A stretch of 32,741 bases of DNA from Gammaproteobacteria bacterium RIFCSPHIGHO2_12_FULL_39_24 (GCA_001802455.1 MGXZ01000020.1:1-32741); one strand, 5' to 3'; shown: positions 18,940-28,931, numbered from the stretch's first letter. Numbers and translations are program-made. Notes: a model not told the origin generated them from the sequence alone.

Positions 18940-20278
18940 TACAGAAATTCGAAAATATTTTTCCGAGTAAATCATCTGATGAAAACGCTCCTGTAATTTC
19001 CGACAACGCCAGTTGCGCTTGTCGCAAATCTTCCGCTAATAATTCGCCTGCGAGATTATTCAGTAATTGTTGTTGGCCATGTAATAAAAGGGCATGCGCA
19101 CGCTCAATGGCATCAACATGTCTGCGACGCGCAATAAATCCATTTGTCTCTGATGATTGAAATCCTGCGCTATTTTTTATGGCATCAATTAATAAATTCA
19201 TGCCCAAATTTTTTTTAATAGAGATTTTTATTTCAGTGTAGTGATCATGTTTAATCATCTCTGGTTGTTCTGCAGTGAGATCGATTTTATTTTTAATGGA
19301 AATAGTGGGAGTGGGAGTGGGAGTGGGAGTAAATGTATCACGATCAGTCGCATCAACAACCCACAGAATCAAATCCGCTTGCTGCATCTGCTCACGTGCG
19401 CGACGCACTCCTTCTTGTTCAATCACATCCGTTGTTTCGCGTAAACCTGCTGTATCGACAATGTGTAATGGCATGCCATCAACATGAATAGATTCACGCA
19501 CTATATCGCGCGTAGTACCGGGAATATCTGTCACAATAGCAGAATCACGTCCAGATAAATAATTGAGCAGGCTGGATTTTCCTGCATTCGGTTTTCCAAC
19601 AATCACCACCTGCAATCCGTTCTGCAATAAAATACCTTGTTTTGCAGTATTTTTTACTCGCAACACCTCATCAATTGTTTTTTGCAACAATTCGCCAACG
19701 CGCGGATCGGATAAAAAATCAATTTCTTCTTCGGGGAAATCAATCATCGCTTCAATTTGCATGCGCAGATTGGTAAGCAGCGCTTGCAGTATGTGAATTT
19801 GTTTTGAAAATTCGCCTTGCAAAGATCTCACTGCAGAACGCGCTGCCTGTTCTGAATTTGCTGCAATTAAATCAGCGATCGCTTCGGCTTGTATTAAATC
19901 AATTTTGTTATTTAAAAATGCACGCTGCGAAAATTCACCGGGGTTTGCCATGCGCGCACCGTGATAAATAGCAGTTTTTATTAGCTGATCTAAAACAATG
20001 GGGCTACCATGCGATTGCAACTCCACCACATCTTCACCTGTGAATGAATGCGGATTTTCAAAAAATAAAATAATACCTTCGTCAATGATAGCATTCTCAG
20101 CGTTATGAAATTTTACAAAATGCGCAGCACGATGGGTAAGCGTATGCGTATGCGTGTGCGACTCAATTATTTTTAATGCAATTTTTTTTGCATCAACGCC
20201 CGAGATGCGAACAATACCGACACCACCACGCCCAGCGGGAGTGGCGATGGCGGTAATGGTGTCAGGGTGATAAGCCAT
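18929..20278 (-). CDS. mnmE: tRNA modification GTPase MnmE (TrmE), with Thr-Pro and His-Thr repeats
   Basis: The potassium-activated GTPase partner of MnmG in wobble-U34 modification. The 449 residues include the N-terminal formyl-THF-binding domain (DTITAIATPAGRGGVGIVRISG), the G1 motif GKPNAGKSSLLN, G3 DTAGLRE, G4 NKID and the invariant C-terminal FCIGK with its essential Cys. Two repeat-encoded segments are odd. His-Thr x3 at 41-46 lies in the N-domain linker. Thr-Pro x4 at 317-324 lies directly before the strand that leads into NKID. The DAT-to-NKID distance is about nine residues shorter than in E. coli, so the repeat seems to replace a helix of the G domain. Otherwise it is intact. It starts one base after yidC. 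Confidence 0.96.
   Translation of the reverse strand: MAYHPDTITAIATPAGRGGVGIVRISGVDAKKIALKIIESHTHTHTLTHRAAHFVKFHNAENAIIDEGIILFFENPHSFTGEDVVELQSHGSPIVLDQLIKTAIYHGARMANPGEFSQRAFLNNKIDLIQAEAIADLIAANSEQAARSAVRSLQGEFSKQIHILQALLTNLRMQIEAMIDFPEEEIDFLSDPRVGELLQKTIDEVLRVKNTAKQGILLQNGLQVVIVGKPNAGKSSLLNYLSGRDSAIVTDIPGTTRDIVRESIHVDGMPLHIVDTAGLRETTDVIEQEGVRRAREQMQQADLILWVVDATDRDTFTPTPTPTPTISIKNKIDLTAEQPEMIKHDHYTEIKISIKKNLGMNLLIDAIKNSAGFQSSETNGFIARRRHVDAIERAHALLLHGQQQLLNNLAGELLAEDLRQAQLALSEITGAFSSDDLLGKIFSNFCIGK
19307..19330. repeat. Hexanucleotide tract GGGAGT x4 inside the mnmE G domain
   Basis: Four perfect copies at 19307-19330 encode Thr-Pro repeats at residues 317-324, between G3 and G4 of the GTPase domain. 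The unit is the same as in atpG and mnmG, and it is in the phase that gives Thr-Pro and not another dipeptide. Confidence 0.95.
20140..20157. repeat. Hexanucleotide tract GCGTAT/GCGTGT x3 inside mnmE
   Basis: GCGTAT at 20140-20145 and 20146-20151, then GCGTGT at 20152-20157, encode His-Thr-His-Thr-His-Thr (residues 41-46). This is a different hexamer from GGGAGT, but again a Thr-containing dipeptide repeat in a poorly conserved linker of the same protein. Confidence 0.85.
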
Positions 20279-20279
20279 T

Positions 20280-21968
20280 TTATTTACGCACTGGTTTTCG
20301 TGCGTGTTTCTGAGAATGATGTGTTTTCATCACAATCCATTGTTGCAAAATCGAAGCGCAATTATTGGTGATCCAGTACAACACCAAACCCGCGGGAAAA
20401 GTTGCAAAGAAAACAGTGAATATAATCGGCAACATCATCATCATTTTTGCTTGTGCGGGATCGGGTGGTGGTGGCGATAATTTTTGTTGCACAAGCATAC
20501 TGATTCCCATCACAATCGGCAAAATAAAATAAGGATCTTTGACTGATAAATCATGTATCCAAAAAATAAATGGCGCTTGACGTAATTCAACGCTTTCAAT
20601 CAACACGTAATATAATGCGATAAAAACAGGGATCTGAATCAACATCGGCAAACAACCGCCGAGCGGATTGATTTTTTCGATGCGATATAATTCCATCATC
20701 GCTTTTGACATGGCTTGTTTGTCATCACCATGGCGATCTTTCAATGCTTTTATTTTCGGTTGTAAATCACGCGTTCTCGCCATCGATGCATAACTCTTAT
20801 TCGACAACCAATAAAACGCGACCTTAACTAACAACGTCACTAAAATAATCGACCAACCCCAGTTACCAACATAGTGATGAATTTTACTCATCAACCAAAA
20901 TAAAAATTTCGAAATCGGCCACAACCAACCATAATCAACCGTTAAATCCAACCCTTTTCCGTACGCTTGTAAATTTTTTGCAATCTCAGGGCCGACGTAT
21001 AAAACAGAATTAAAATGAGTTGATGCGCTGGGCGCTAATTGAATGGGGCGACTCACATAACCCAGCACAAACACATTATTTTTTCCGTCATCGCCATTTC
21101 CAAATGAACGACTGTAATAATGCAACACTTGATCTTTTGGTGGAATCCACGCACTTAAAAAATAGGGTTGTTGCATTGCAATCCAACCGCTCACAATATT
21201 TTTCGAAAAATTATTGTCACTCAGTGATTCAAAAGTTAATTTTTTGTAAGGGGTGTCTTGTGTTGATACCGCAGCACCATTATACGAACGTGAAAATGCA
21301 CCATTGATAGCAACATCTCGACGGGTAAGTTGATTGTAAATATTTCCCTCCCATGGTGTTTTGGTGTTATTAATTAACTTTATTCCTGTTTCAATCGCAT
21401 AAGATCCACGCTTGAACGTCAATTTTTTTTGAATGGTTAATCCTTCTGATGTTTTTCCCGTTAATATCACCACTAAATTATTTTCACCATTTTGCAGAAC
21501 ATAACTACTTTGTGCTGTTTGATATTCTATTGTCTTTGCGGGTGATTTTTCTGTTGGCACACTCAAGCCACTTTGCGCAATATACAGCGCATCATTACTC
21601 GGATCTAAAATTTGAACGGGTGTATTTTTTTCGAGTGAAACAGGATAATAAATTAATTTTCCATTGACTAAATTACCACCACGCAAATTAATTTGCGCAT
21701 CAATCACATCCGTTTTAACCGAAATCATTTTATTTTGCGGTAACGCGGCTGATAATGTTTTTTCAGTTGCTTGATATTTCGCAGAAGAAGTTTGTGAATC
21801 ATATGCCGCGGGAGAAAATTCAGCGGGATGTTGCGCAGCGTGAAGTGAAGATACATCAGAATCACTGACTGTTGCGTTTTTCAGCGGATGGTCCTGTGTC
21901 CAGGCATGCCACAACATGACTCCCAACACAGCAGCAGCAAAATATAAAATTGTTTTTCTGAAGTCCAT
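20280..21968 (-). CDS. yidC: Membrane protein insertase YidC
   Basis: An inner-membrane insertase that works with SecYEG or alone; the c subunit of ATP synthase (atpE here) is one of its classic substrates. The 562 residues show the gram-negative layout: an N-terminal membrane anchor (about 7-22), a large periplasmic beta-sandwich domain (about 60-340) and five conserved C-terminal helices. The hydrophilic-groove region reads GWSIILVTLLVKVAFYWLSN, and the ISMLVQQKLSPPPPDP segment and basic tail (KTHHSQKHARKPVRK) are typical. It lies between yidD and mnmE as in most gammaproteobacteria. Confidence 0.97.
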   Translation of the reverse strand: MDFRKTILYFAAAVLGVMLWHAWTQDHPLKNATVSDSDVSSLHAAQHPAEFSPAAYDSQTSSAKYQATEKTLSAALPQNKMISVKTDVIDAQINLRGGNLVNGKLIYYPVSLEKNTPVQILDPSNDALYIAQSGLSVPTEKSPAKTIEYQTAQSSYVLQNGENNLVVILTGKTSEGLTIQKKLTFKRGSYAIETGIKLINNTKTPWEGNIYNQLTRRDVAINGAFSRSYNGAAVSTQDTPYKKLTFESLSDNNFSKNIVSGWIAMQQPYFLSAWIPPKDQVLHYYSRSFGNGDDGKNNVFVLGYVSRPIQLAPSASTHFNSVLYVGPEIAKNLQAYGKGLDLTVDYGWLWPISKFLFWLMSKIHHYVGNWGWSIILVTLLVKVAFYWLSNKSYASMARTRDLQPKIKALKDRHGDDKQAMSKAMMELYRIEKINPLGGCLPMLIQIPVFIALYYVLIESVELRQAPFIFWIHDLSVKDPYFILPIVMGISMLVQQKLSPPPPDPAQAKMMMMLPIIFTVFFATFPAGLVLYWITNNCASILQQWIVMKTHHSQKHARKPVRK

Positions 21969-21979
21969 GATGAATACCT

Positions 21980-22255
21980 TTAAGTGAGGGTTGGGGTGTG
22001 TGCGTCTAAATTATTATGAGGGTCAAATCCGCCGCGATGAAAAGGGTTGCAGCGCAATAAACGCCAACTGATTAAATACAATGCTTTAAAAATGGAATAA
22101 GAAGCGAAAGCTTCTCGCGCATATTCAGAACACGACGGATAAAATCGACAATGATTTCCCAACAATGGACTAATGCCAATTTGATAAACACGTATCAATT
22201 TGATGAAGATCCATCGCAATGCGCAATGAGCTGCGAAAATAATTTTTCTAAACAT
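21980..22255 (-). CDS. yidD: Membrane protein insertion efficiency factor YidD
   Basis: A small protein at the inner membrane face that helps insertion through Sec/YidC. The 91 residues have the diagnostic core YQIGISPLLGNHCRFYPSCSEYAREA and CNPFHRGGFDP, with the conserved cysteines. The start lies 61 bp inside the end of rnpA, in another frame; such overlap is common for this pair and implies coupled translation. Confidence 0.96.
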   Translation of the reverse strand: MFRKIIFAAHCALRWIFIKLIRVYQIGISPLLGNHCRFYPSCSEYAREAFASYSIFKALYLISWRLLRCNPFHRGGFDPHNNLDAHTPTLT

Positions 22256-22557
22256 TCATTTTGCTCTTGATCTGATATTTTCTCAGACGATGATCTCAAC
22301 TGCACAATTACATCGACACTCAACAGCAAGTGCTGTGAAAGCCTGAATTTCTCGCGAATAACACGTTTTATTCGATTCCGATCAACAGACAGCGCACAGT
22401 TTTTTTTATTAATCACCATACCCAATCGAGGGTAGCCACGATCGGTTCTCAAACCAATAAGCACAAAACAAGCGCTGGAAAAACGCTTCCCGAGCTTGAA
22501 AACAACATCGAATTCTGCGGCATGTCGAATAGGGTGCTTCGATAAAAATCTATACAC
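22195..22557 (-). CDS. rnpA: Ribonuclease P protein component
   Basis: The protein cofactor of RNase P, which matures tRNA 5' ends. The family hallmark RNR motif is present in [18 protein letters not shown], along with [11 protein letters not shown] near the N-terminus. I chose the GTG at 22557 (120 residues): it overlaps the rpmH stop by eight bases and gives about the same N-terminal length as the E. coli protein. A GTG at 22581 (128 residues) is also open. Neither has a strong ribosome binding site, so coupling to rpmH is likely. The 3' end overlaps yidD by 61 bp. Confidence 0.93.
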   Translation of the reverse strand: MYRFLSKHPIRHAAEFDVVFKLGKRFSSACFVLIGLRTDRGYPRLGMVINKKNCALSVDRNRIKRVIREKFRLSQHLLLSVDVIVQLRSSSEKISDQEQNECLEKLFSQLIAHCDGSSSN

Positions 22558-22684
22558 TAACGCGTTTTCTGCCTTTTGCACGACGACGATTCAACACCAA
22601 ACGACCACCCACAGTTGCCATTCTTGCACGAAAACCATGTGTACGTGCACGATGTAATTTACCTGGCTGAAATGTTCTTTTCAT
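22550..22684 (-). CDS. rpmH: 50S ribosomal protein L34
   Basis: A 44-residue, very basic ribosomal protein that begins [20 protein letters not shown] and ends [12 protein letters not shown], almost identical in type to L34 across proteobacteria. A GAGTGGG sequence precedes the ATG. It is the first gene of the rpmH-rnpA-yidD-yidC-mnmE run. dnaA, which often lies on its other side, is absent; metH is there instead. Confidence 0.97.
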   Translation of the reverse strand: MKRTFQPGKLHRARTHGFRARMATVGGRLVLNRRRAKGRKRVSV

Positions 22685-22723
22685 AACCCACTCTTTCAAT
22701 AAAATTGGTTTACCGAATTCGAC

Positions 22724-22752
22724 ATATTAATGAAGGTAAGCGGTGTTGGCAA
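22724..22752 (-). promoter_or_regulatory. Probable rpmH promoter
   Basis: On the minus strand, TTGCCA (22747-22752, five of six to consensus) and TAATAT (22724-22729) are exactly 17 nt apart. The -35 lies just past the metH stop, inside the hairpin that spans it. Transcription would start about 35 bp before rpmH. Confidence 0.55.
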
Positions 22753-22773
22753 GGAGAAGTTAAGCCAACACCG
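22741..22773 (-). other. Hairpin spanning the metH stop codon
   Basis: CGGTGTTGGC (22741-22750) and GCCAACACCG (22764-22773) form a perfect 10-bp stem with a 13-nt loop that contains the metH TAA. It lacks a T-tract, so it is at best a weak terminator. It overlaps the -35 of the rpmH promoter and could limit read-through from metH. Confidence 0.6.
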
Positions 22774-25700
22774 GTGCCAACCACTTCTCCGCCATCTCGA
22801 GTGGAATTTTTTTGCGAGCAGCGTAATCAATCAATTGATCTCGATCTATTTTACCAATGACAAAATAATCACTTTCGGGGTGCGCAAAATAAAATCCGCA
22901 CACAGAAGACGCAGGCCACATCGCCAAATTATCGGTAAGTGTTATACCTGCATTTTTTTGCGGATTGAGTAATTGAAATAACGCGTGCTTTTCCAAATGA
23001 TCAGGACAAGCTGGATAACCAGGTGCGGGGCGAATCCCAAAATAATTTTCTTTGATAAGTGACTCATGACTTAAATTTTCCTCGGATGCATAACCCCAAT
23101 ATAATTGTCGCACTTTACGATGCAAATGTTCTGCGAAAGCTTCGGCCAATCTGTCCCCCAGCGCTTTAATCATAATACTGCTGTAATCATCATGCTGTGT
23201 TTCAAATTTTTTAGCCAACGCATCCACACCGATGCCAGCGGTTACCGCAAATCCACCAATATAATCTTTTAATCCCGTATATTTTGGTGCAATAAAGTCT
23301 GCTAAACATTTATTCGCTCTACCTGGCGGCTTTCGATTTTGTTGCCGCAAATGATGCAATGTTAATATCACTTCATCACGATCATCATTTGCATATACCT
23401 CTACATCATCATCATTCACACTATTCGCCGGGAAAAATCCAAACACCGCATGCGCTTGTAATAATTTTTCATCAATGACATGTTGCAACATCGCACGCGC
23501 ATCGTGATAAAGCTTGGTTGCTTCAATGCCCACAATATTATCTTTTAAAATATCCGGAAAATGTCCTGCCAAATCCCATGCTTGAAAAAAAGGCGTCCAA
23601 TCGATTTCTTGAGCGATTGTATTTAGATCATAATTTTTCAGTATTTGAATGCCCAATTGTCGCGGAATGGCGGGAATAGTATTATCCCAATTTAACGATA
23701 ATTTGTTCACGCGCGCCTCATTTAAAGAAATAAAATCCGTTTGATGTTTTTTACCCGCATGACGCTCGCGCACCTCCTGATACTCATTTTTTATTTCACG
23801 ACTATAATTTTCTTTCTGATTTGAATTCAGTAATTTTGCAGCCACTCCAACCGCACGACTCGCGTCTTTCACATAAATCACATCGTGCAAATAATTCGGC
23901 GCAATCTTAACCGCGGTATGCACACGTGACGTTGTTGCCCCGCCAATTAATAATGGAATCGTAAAATCGGTGCGCTGCAGCTCGCTCGCGACAAAACACA
24001 TTTCATCCAATGATGGTGTGATTAATCCGCTTAATCCAATCATATCCACATTTTCTTTTTTTGCCGTCTCTATTATTTTTTCACAGGGCACCATCACACC
24101 CAAGTCAATCACATCATAGTTATTACATTGCAACACAACACCCACGATATTTTTTCCAATATCGTGCACATCGCCTTTCACCGTCGCCATTAAAATTTTT
24201 CCGCGCGCAGAGGCTTTGTGATTATTATTTTTCTTTTCTGCTTCAATATACGGAATTAAATAGGCGACTGCTTTTTTCATGACACGCGCACTTTTTACGA
24301 CTTGCGGCAAAAACATTTTTCCATCACCAAATAATTCCCCCACTTGATTCATGCCATCCATCAACGGTCCTTCAATGACCGCTAATGGATAAGATGCAGA
24401 AAGCCTTGCTGCTTCTGTATCCACGTCAATAAATTCCGTAATACCCTGCACTAACGCATACGTTAATCGTTCATTGACTGATTTTTCACGCCACGATAAA
24501 TCTTTTTGCTGCGTTTTATCAGTACTCATCACCGTTTGCGCAATCTCTAATAATTTTTCTGTTGCATCCGGTTTGCGATTTAGCACAACCTCTTCAACAC
24601 GTTCTAATAATTCAGCCGGAATATCTTGATAAATCGGCAATTGCCCGGCATTCACAATGCCCATGTCTAATCCCGCGCGAATCGCATGATATAAAAAAAC
24701 CGCGTGAATCGCTTCGCGCACTGGATTATTACCACGAAATGAAAATGAGACATTACTCACACCGCCGCTAATTAATGCATGCGGGCAATGTTTTTTTATC
24801 TCAACAGTTGCTTCGATAAAATCAACCGCATAATTATTATGTGCATCAATTCCGGTTGCGATTGCAAAAATATTCGGATCAAAAATAATATCTGAGGGTT
24901 TAAAACCAACTTGATTAGTTAAAATAACGTAAGCACGCTTGCAAATTTCAATTTTACGGTCACGTGTATCCGCCTGACCCTGTTCATCAAACGCCATCAC
25001 GACAACCGCGGCACCGTAATATAATATTTTTTTAGCACACGCAATAAATGCAACCTCGCCTTCTTTTAAACTAATGGAATTCACAATGCCCTTTCCTTGA
25101 AGACATTGTAAACCCGTCTCAATCACCGACCATTTTGATGAGTCCACCATAATCGGCACGCGAGAAATATCCGGCTCACTCGCCACCAAATTTAAAAACG
25201 TGCGCATCTCGTCGGCAGAATCCAGCATCGCTTCATCCATATTGATATCGATGATTTGCGCGCCTTGTTCAACTTGTTGGCGTGCAACGTGCAATGCCTC
25301 TTCATATTTTTTTTCTAAAATAAGTTTTTTAAATTTAGCGGACCCAGTTACATTGGTGCGTTCACCCACGTTAATAAAATTACTGTCAGGATAAAGGGTT
25401 AAAGGTTCTAATCCACTCAGACGACAATAAGGCTTAATGTCTGGGATTTTTCGCGGTTTTGTGTTTTTTATTTTTTCGGCAATCGCGTTAATATGTTGCG
25501 GTGTCGTACCACAACAACCACCCGCCACATTAATAAAACCATTCTGCGCAAATTCAAATATCAGCTCACTCATACGTTCAGGTGATTGCTCATATTCACC
25601 CAATTCATTGGGCAAACCTGCATTCGGATACACGCTCACATACGTATCTGCGATTTTAGACAAGGTTTGAACATAGGGGCGCATATCTTCAGCCCCCAGT

Positions 25701-26434
25701 GCACAATTAATCCCAATCGCAATAGGATTAGCATGCATCACTGAATGCCAAAAGGCTTCAATCGTTTGCCCTGACAATGTTCGTCCACTCGCATCCGTAA
25801 TCGTGCCTGAGATCATGATCGGTAATTCAATTTGGTTATCATCAAAATATTTTTTAACAGCGTAAATCGCGGCTTTGGCATTCAACGTATCAAAAATCGT
25901 TTCAATTAAAATAATATCAACGCCGCCTTTTACCAAGCCATCCGTTGCTTCCGTGTAAGCTAACACCAATTCATCAAATGAAATATTACGCGCGCCCGGA
26001 TTATTCACATCGGGTGAAATGGATGCGGTGCGATTCGTAGGTCCAATTGCACCCGCTACAAAACGCGGTTTTTCAGGCATTTTTTGCATAATTTCATCAC
26101 ATGCAGCACGCGCTAATTTGGCTGCCTGATAATTAATTTCAACTGCCAAATGACTTAATTGATAATCTGATAGCGCAATCGATGTTGCACCAAACGTATT
26201 GGTCTCAATAATATCCGCGCCGGCTTTCAAATAGGCTGCATGAATAGCGTGAATAATGTGGGGTTGTGTTAAACACAATAAATCATTATTGCCTTTTAAA
26301 AAAATCGGATGATCATTAAATTGCGTTCCACGAAAATCATTTTCGGTAAGATGGTACGTTTGAATCATCGTTCCCATGGCGCCATCGATGATTAAAATTG
26401 TAGACTTCAATAATTCTAGTAGCTGCATATCCAT
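22760..26434 (-). CDS. metH: Cobalamin-dependent methionine synthase MetH
   Basis: A cytosolic enzyme that transfers the methyl group of methyl-tetrahydrofolate to homocysteine through cobalamin. The 1224 residues (E. coli 1227) contain all four modules. The homocysteine domain has zinc-binding cysteines in GINCALGAE and [10 protein letters not shown] (Cys307, Cys308). The pterin domain follows ([14 protein letters not shown] onward). The cobalamin domain has DVHDIGKN (His757 as the lower cobalt ligand) and [14 protein letters not shown]. The C-terminal AdoMet reactivation domain has [12 protein letters not shown]. It needs cobalamin from synthesis or uptake; no cobalamin riboswitch-like sequence is evident in the short 5' region. 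metF is divergent, 241 bp away, and supplies the methyl donor. Confidence 0.98.
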   Translation of the reverse strand: MDMQLLELLKSTILIIDGAMGTMIQTYHLTENDFRGTQFNDHPIFLKGNNDLLCLTQPHIIHAIHAAYLKAGADIIETNTFGATSIALSDYQLSHLAVEINYQAAKLARAACDEIMQKMPEKPRFVAGAIGPTNRTASISPDVNNPGARNISFDELVLAYTEATDGLVKGGVDIILIETIFDTLNAKAAIYAVKKYFDDNQIELPIMISGTITDASGRTLSGQTIEAFWHSVMHANPIAIGINCALGAEDMRPYVQTLSKIADTYVSVYPNAGLPNELGEYEQSPERMSELIFEFAQNGFINVAGGCCGTTPQHINAIAEKIKNTKPRKIPDIKPYCRLSGLEPLTLYPDSNFINVGERTNVTGSAKFKKLILEKKYEEALHVARQQVEQGAQIIDINMDEAMLDSADEMRTFLNLVASEPDISRVPIMVDSSKWSVIETGLQCLQGKGIVNSISLKEGEVAFIACAKKILYYGAAVVVMAFDEQGQADTRDRKIEICKRAYVILTNQVGFKPSDIIFDPNIFAIATGIDAHNNYAVDFIEATVEIKKHCPHALISGGVSNVSFSFRGNNPVREAIHAVFLYHAIRAGLDMGIVNAGQLPIYQDIPAELLERVEEVVLNRKPDATEKLLEIAQTVMSTDKTQQKDLSWREKSVNERLTYALVQGITEFIDVDTEAARLSASYPLAVIEGPLMDGMNQVGELFGDGKMFLPQVVKSARVMKKAVAYLIPYIEAEKKNNNHKASARGKILMATVKGDVHDIGKNIVGVVLQCNNYDVIDLGVMVPCEKIIETAKKENVDMIGLSGLITPSLDEMCFVASELQRTDFTIPLLIGGATTSRVHTAVKIAPNYLHDVIYVKDASRAVGVAAKLLNSNQKENYSREIKNEYQEVRERHAGKKHQTDFISLNEARVNKLSLNWDNTIPAIPRQLGIQILKNYDLNTIAQEIDWTPFFQAWDLAGHFPDILKDNIVGIEATKLYHDARAMLQHVIDEKLLQAHAVFGFFPANSVNDDDVEVYANDDRDEVILTLHHLRQQNRKPPGRANKCLADFIAPKYTGLKDYIGGFAVTAGIGVDALAKKFETQHDDYSSIMIKALGDRLAEAFAEHLHRKVRQLYWGYASEENLSHESLIKENYFGIRPAPGYPACPDHLEKHALFQLLNPQKNAGITLTDNLAMWPASSVCGFYFAHPESDYFVIGKIDRDQLIDYAARKKIPLEMAEKWLAPVLA

Positions 26435-26675
26435 TGGCTCTTTTTTAAATGAGACGGTATTCTATATCAAACGGAAATGAAAATGCGAACGGTTATATCC
26501 TGCTTTCATTCGTTTGCATTGTCATGGTATGTTCTCGAGAAGACGTCGTGAATACATCCCTGTAGACTTGTCATTTTCATCCTTGAAAATCACACTTCTC
26601 TTAAACACACCATGACAATGCGCTCTCATTTCATTGGATTGGTTCGCATTTCATATTTTAATAAGGATATTTTCT
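26435..26675. promoter_or_regulatory. Divergent metH/metF control region
   Basis: These 241 bp between metH and metF must hold both promoters. For metH, TTCGCA and TATAGA 17 nt apart on the minus strand (about 26464-26492) is a weak candidate. A short inverted repeat TTTTCA-TCCT-TGAAAA lies at 26574-26589. A single AGACGTCG (7 of 8 to the MetJ box) lies at 26541, but no tandem partner follows it. I see no MetR-type TGAA-N5-TTCA site and no SAM or cobalamin riboswitch. Confidence 0.4.
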
Positions 26676-27527
26676 ATGTCATCGCCTCACTTAAGCTTCG
26701 AATTTTTCCCACCCAAAACAACAGCAGGAATAAATGCATTATTGCAAACAGCTGGCATGCTGACGGCAATCAATCCATCTTATTTTTCGGTTACCTTTGG
26801 CGCAGCGGGATCAGCACAAACACACACACCCGACACGGTATTTAAAATAAAAAAACACACTCGCATTCAAACAGCACCCCATATTTCTTGTGTTGCTGCA
26901 GAAAAAGAAAATATTAAAAATTTATTGGATCGTTATATTCAAAAAGATATTTCGCGTTTAGTAGTTTTGCGTGGTGACGCACCCGCCAACACAACAATAC
27001 CCTCTACTCATTTTCAGCATGCATCTGAACTGGTGCAATTTATTCGTGAACAAACAGGAAATCATTTTCACATTGACGTTGCTTGTTATCCTGAATTTCA
27101 TCCGCAAACAACCGATGTAAAACGCGCTTTGTTTCATTTAAAAGAAAAAATGGATGCGGGCGCAAATTCAATGATCACACAGTATTTTTATAATCCTGAT
27201 GCGTATTTTCGATTTCGAGATGATTGCGAGAAATTTCATATAACAGCGCCGATCACGCCGGGCATTATGCCCATTATTCATTATGAAAAATTGGTGTCAT
27301 TTTCAAATGCCTGTGGCGCTGAGATTCCACGCTGGTTAAAATTTCGCTTGGAAAATTATAAAAATGATATTATTTCACTGCACACTTTTTGTGACGACGT
27401 ACTCACTGATTTATGTGAAAAATTATTATCCGGTGGCGCATCGGGATTGCATTTTTATACGTTAAATAAATCTGAATATTGTTTGAACATTTTAAAAAAT
27501 TTAAAAATTAATCCAGTATTTGCTTGA
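26676..27527 (+). CDS. metF: 5,10-methylenetetrahydrofolate reductase MetF
   Basis: A flavoenzyme that reduces methylene-THF to 5-methyl-THF, the substrate of the divergent metH product. The ATG at 26676 is chosen because AAGGA lies about eight bases upstream; a longer TTG-started frame has no such site. The 283 residues show SFEFFPP near the N-terminus with the catalytic Glu9, FVSVTFGA-like YFSVTFGAAG, the flavin-contacting RGDAPAN, the DAGANSMITQYFY segment and the C-terminal HFYTLN. Its 3' end overlaps pgi by 20 bp on the opposite strand, and no terminator is visible between the two. Confidence 0.95.
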   Translation: MSSPHLSFEFFPPKTTAGINALLQTAGMLTAINPSYFSVTFGAAGSAQTHTPDTVFKIKKHTRIQTAPHISCVAAEKENIKNLLDRYIQKDISRLVVLRGDAPANTTIPSTHFQHASELVQFIREQTGNHFHIDVACYPEFHPQTTDVKRALFHLKEKMDAGANSMITQYFYNPDAYFRFRDDCEKFHITAPITPGIMPIIHYEKLVSFSNACGAEIPRWLKFRLENYKNDIISLHTFCDDVLTDLCEKLLSGGASGLHFYTLNKSEYCLNILKNLKINPVFA

Positions 27528-28881
27528 TCTGCTCAATACTGTGAATTTCACCACCATAGTGTTTCAACAAACTCTCGCTGTGACACTTTGCGTGTTCCAC
27601 ACCAAATTGGTCAAATGGATTAATGTTCAACATAAAAGCCGTCGTCACAACAGCGTGTTCATAAAAAGCCAATAACGCACCCACTGATTTTAAATTTAAT
27701 TTTTCTAGCACAAATAAATTAGCAATTTTTCCACCGGGGATTTGTTTAAGCGGATCAGAAGATGCAATTCCATCACGCAGTGTTTTCACTTGCGTCACAC
27801 AATTTGCAATCATATTAGCTTGCGTAAGTGGCAAAATAAAATCGGCAAAAACAGGATGCGTGCCTTGCATCATGAGTTGTTGGAAAGAATGTTGAGAGTT
27901 GGTTCCTGCGCTGCCATATACAATTGGGCCTGTTGGATAAGCAACTGATTCACCCATCGTCGTAACGTGTTTACCCAAACTTTCCATCAATAATTGTCGT
28001 AAATAATCGGGTAATGAGCGCAAACGATACGCGTACGGTAATATTGCCAGTGCTTGCACGGAATGATTCATAATTGCATCACACAATAAAGAAGCATACA
28101 TGACAGGTGCATTTTTTTCTGATGATGTCTGTAGAAAATGCATATCCATTTCATACGCGCCTTGATGTAATTCAGAAAATTTTTCAAACCCCAACGCAAT
28201 GGCACACGGCAAACCTACTGCACACCACAATGAAAAACGACCCCCTATCCAATCGGGCATCATTAAAACGCGCGAAACGGGAATTTGATAAATTTCAGTC
28301 GCAATGTGGATATTGGTTGTCACAGCAATCAAATGCTCAGCAGGATCGCACCCAGCCTCTAACAACCACTGTTTTGCAATCAACATATTTTCGATAGTTT
28401 CTGTTGTGCGAAAAGATTTAGACGTCACAATAAAAAGTGTCTGTGCGGGAGATAATTTTTTTAAGGTAGAATGAATCTGCGCTTTATCTAAATTTGATAC
28501 GAAGTGCAAAGTGAATTGAGTAATCTCATCCTCAAACGCTTCGCAAATTAATTTAGGCCCCAAATCAGAACCACCGATACCAATATTAACGATATCTTTT
28601 ACATCAAAAAACCACTGATGTTGACGAATCGAATCACTGATTTGTTTTATTTGTGCTAATGAGTCTTGAACCAACTGACACGGTTGCGGATTGCGAAATT
28701 CGGTGTGCCATGCTGCACGCTGCTCACTTGCGTTAACAACAGACCCACTCAATAATTTTTTTCTGTAATGATCGAACAGTACAGTATCTAACGCTGTTTG
28801 AAGTGTATGGGTAGAAAACAAAAAACGAATGCCGGCAACACGAGCGGACACGTGATGAGTTGATTTCGTTGCTGTTGTCAC
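27508..28881 (-). CDS. pgi: Glucose-6-phosphate isomerase, compact form with an altered catalytic motif
   Basis: Interconverts glucose-6-phosphate and fructose-6-phosphate. The GTG at 28881 is taken as the start because GGAG lies seven bases upstream; this gives 457 residues, about 90 fewer than E. coli Pgi, mostly at the N-terminus. Recognisable blocks are VVNIGIGGSDLGP-like DIVNIGIGGSDLGP, VTSKSFRTTET, DWIGGRFSLW (with its Arg), TNSQHSF (His) and NPFDQFGVE with the following Lys. Odd: in the usual WGE-x-GTN-x-QH motif the Glu, the catalytic base for isomerisation, is Ser324 here (YGSAGTNSQH). It is probably still a sugar-phosphate isomerase, but activity is not guaranteed. It follows the arabinosyl-type cassette by 50 bp. 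Confidence 0.88.
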   Translation of the reverse strand: MTTATKSTHHVSARVAGIRFLFSTHTLQTALDTVLFDHYRKKLLSGSVVNASEQRAAWHTEFRNPQPCQLVQDSLAQIKQISDSIRQHQWFFDVKDIVNIGIGGSDLGPKLICEAFEDEITQFTLHFVSNLDKAQIHSTLKKLSPAQTLFIVTSKSFRTTETIENMLIAKQWLLEAGCDPAEHLIAVTTNIHIATEIYQIPVSRVLMMPDWIGGRFSLWCAVGLPCAIALGFEKFSELHQGAYEMDMHFLQTSSEKNAPVMYASLLCDAIMNHSVQALAILPYAYRLRSLPDYLRQLLMESLGKHVTTMGESVAYPTGPIVYGSAGTNSQHSFQQLMMQGTHPVFADFILPLTQANMIANCVTQVKTLRDGIASSDPLKQIPGGKIANLFVLEKLNLKSVGALLAFYEHAVVTTAFMLNINPFDQFGVEHAKCHSESLLKHYGGEIHSIEQIKQILD

Positions 28882-28931
28882 TGTTTCGCTCCAAAAAAGA
28901 GCAGGTATTGTGACAAAAAAATAACTTGTTA

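Noticed and set aside
19241-19487. Plus-strand ORFs with Gly-Ser or Gly-Val repeats
   Set aside because: They are antisense readings of the hexamer tract in mnmE, with no ribosome binding site and no conservation expected.
26541-26548. MetJ box (AGACGTCG) upstream of metH/metF
   Set aside because: MetJ binds tandem 8-bp boxes, and neither the adjacent 8-mers nor the spacing support a second one. It is kept only as a remark in the control-region entry.
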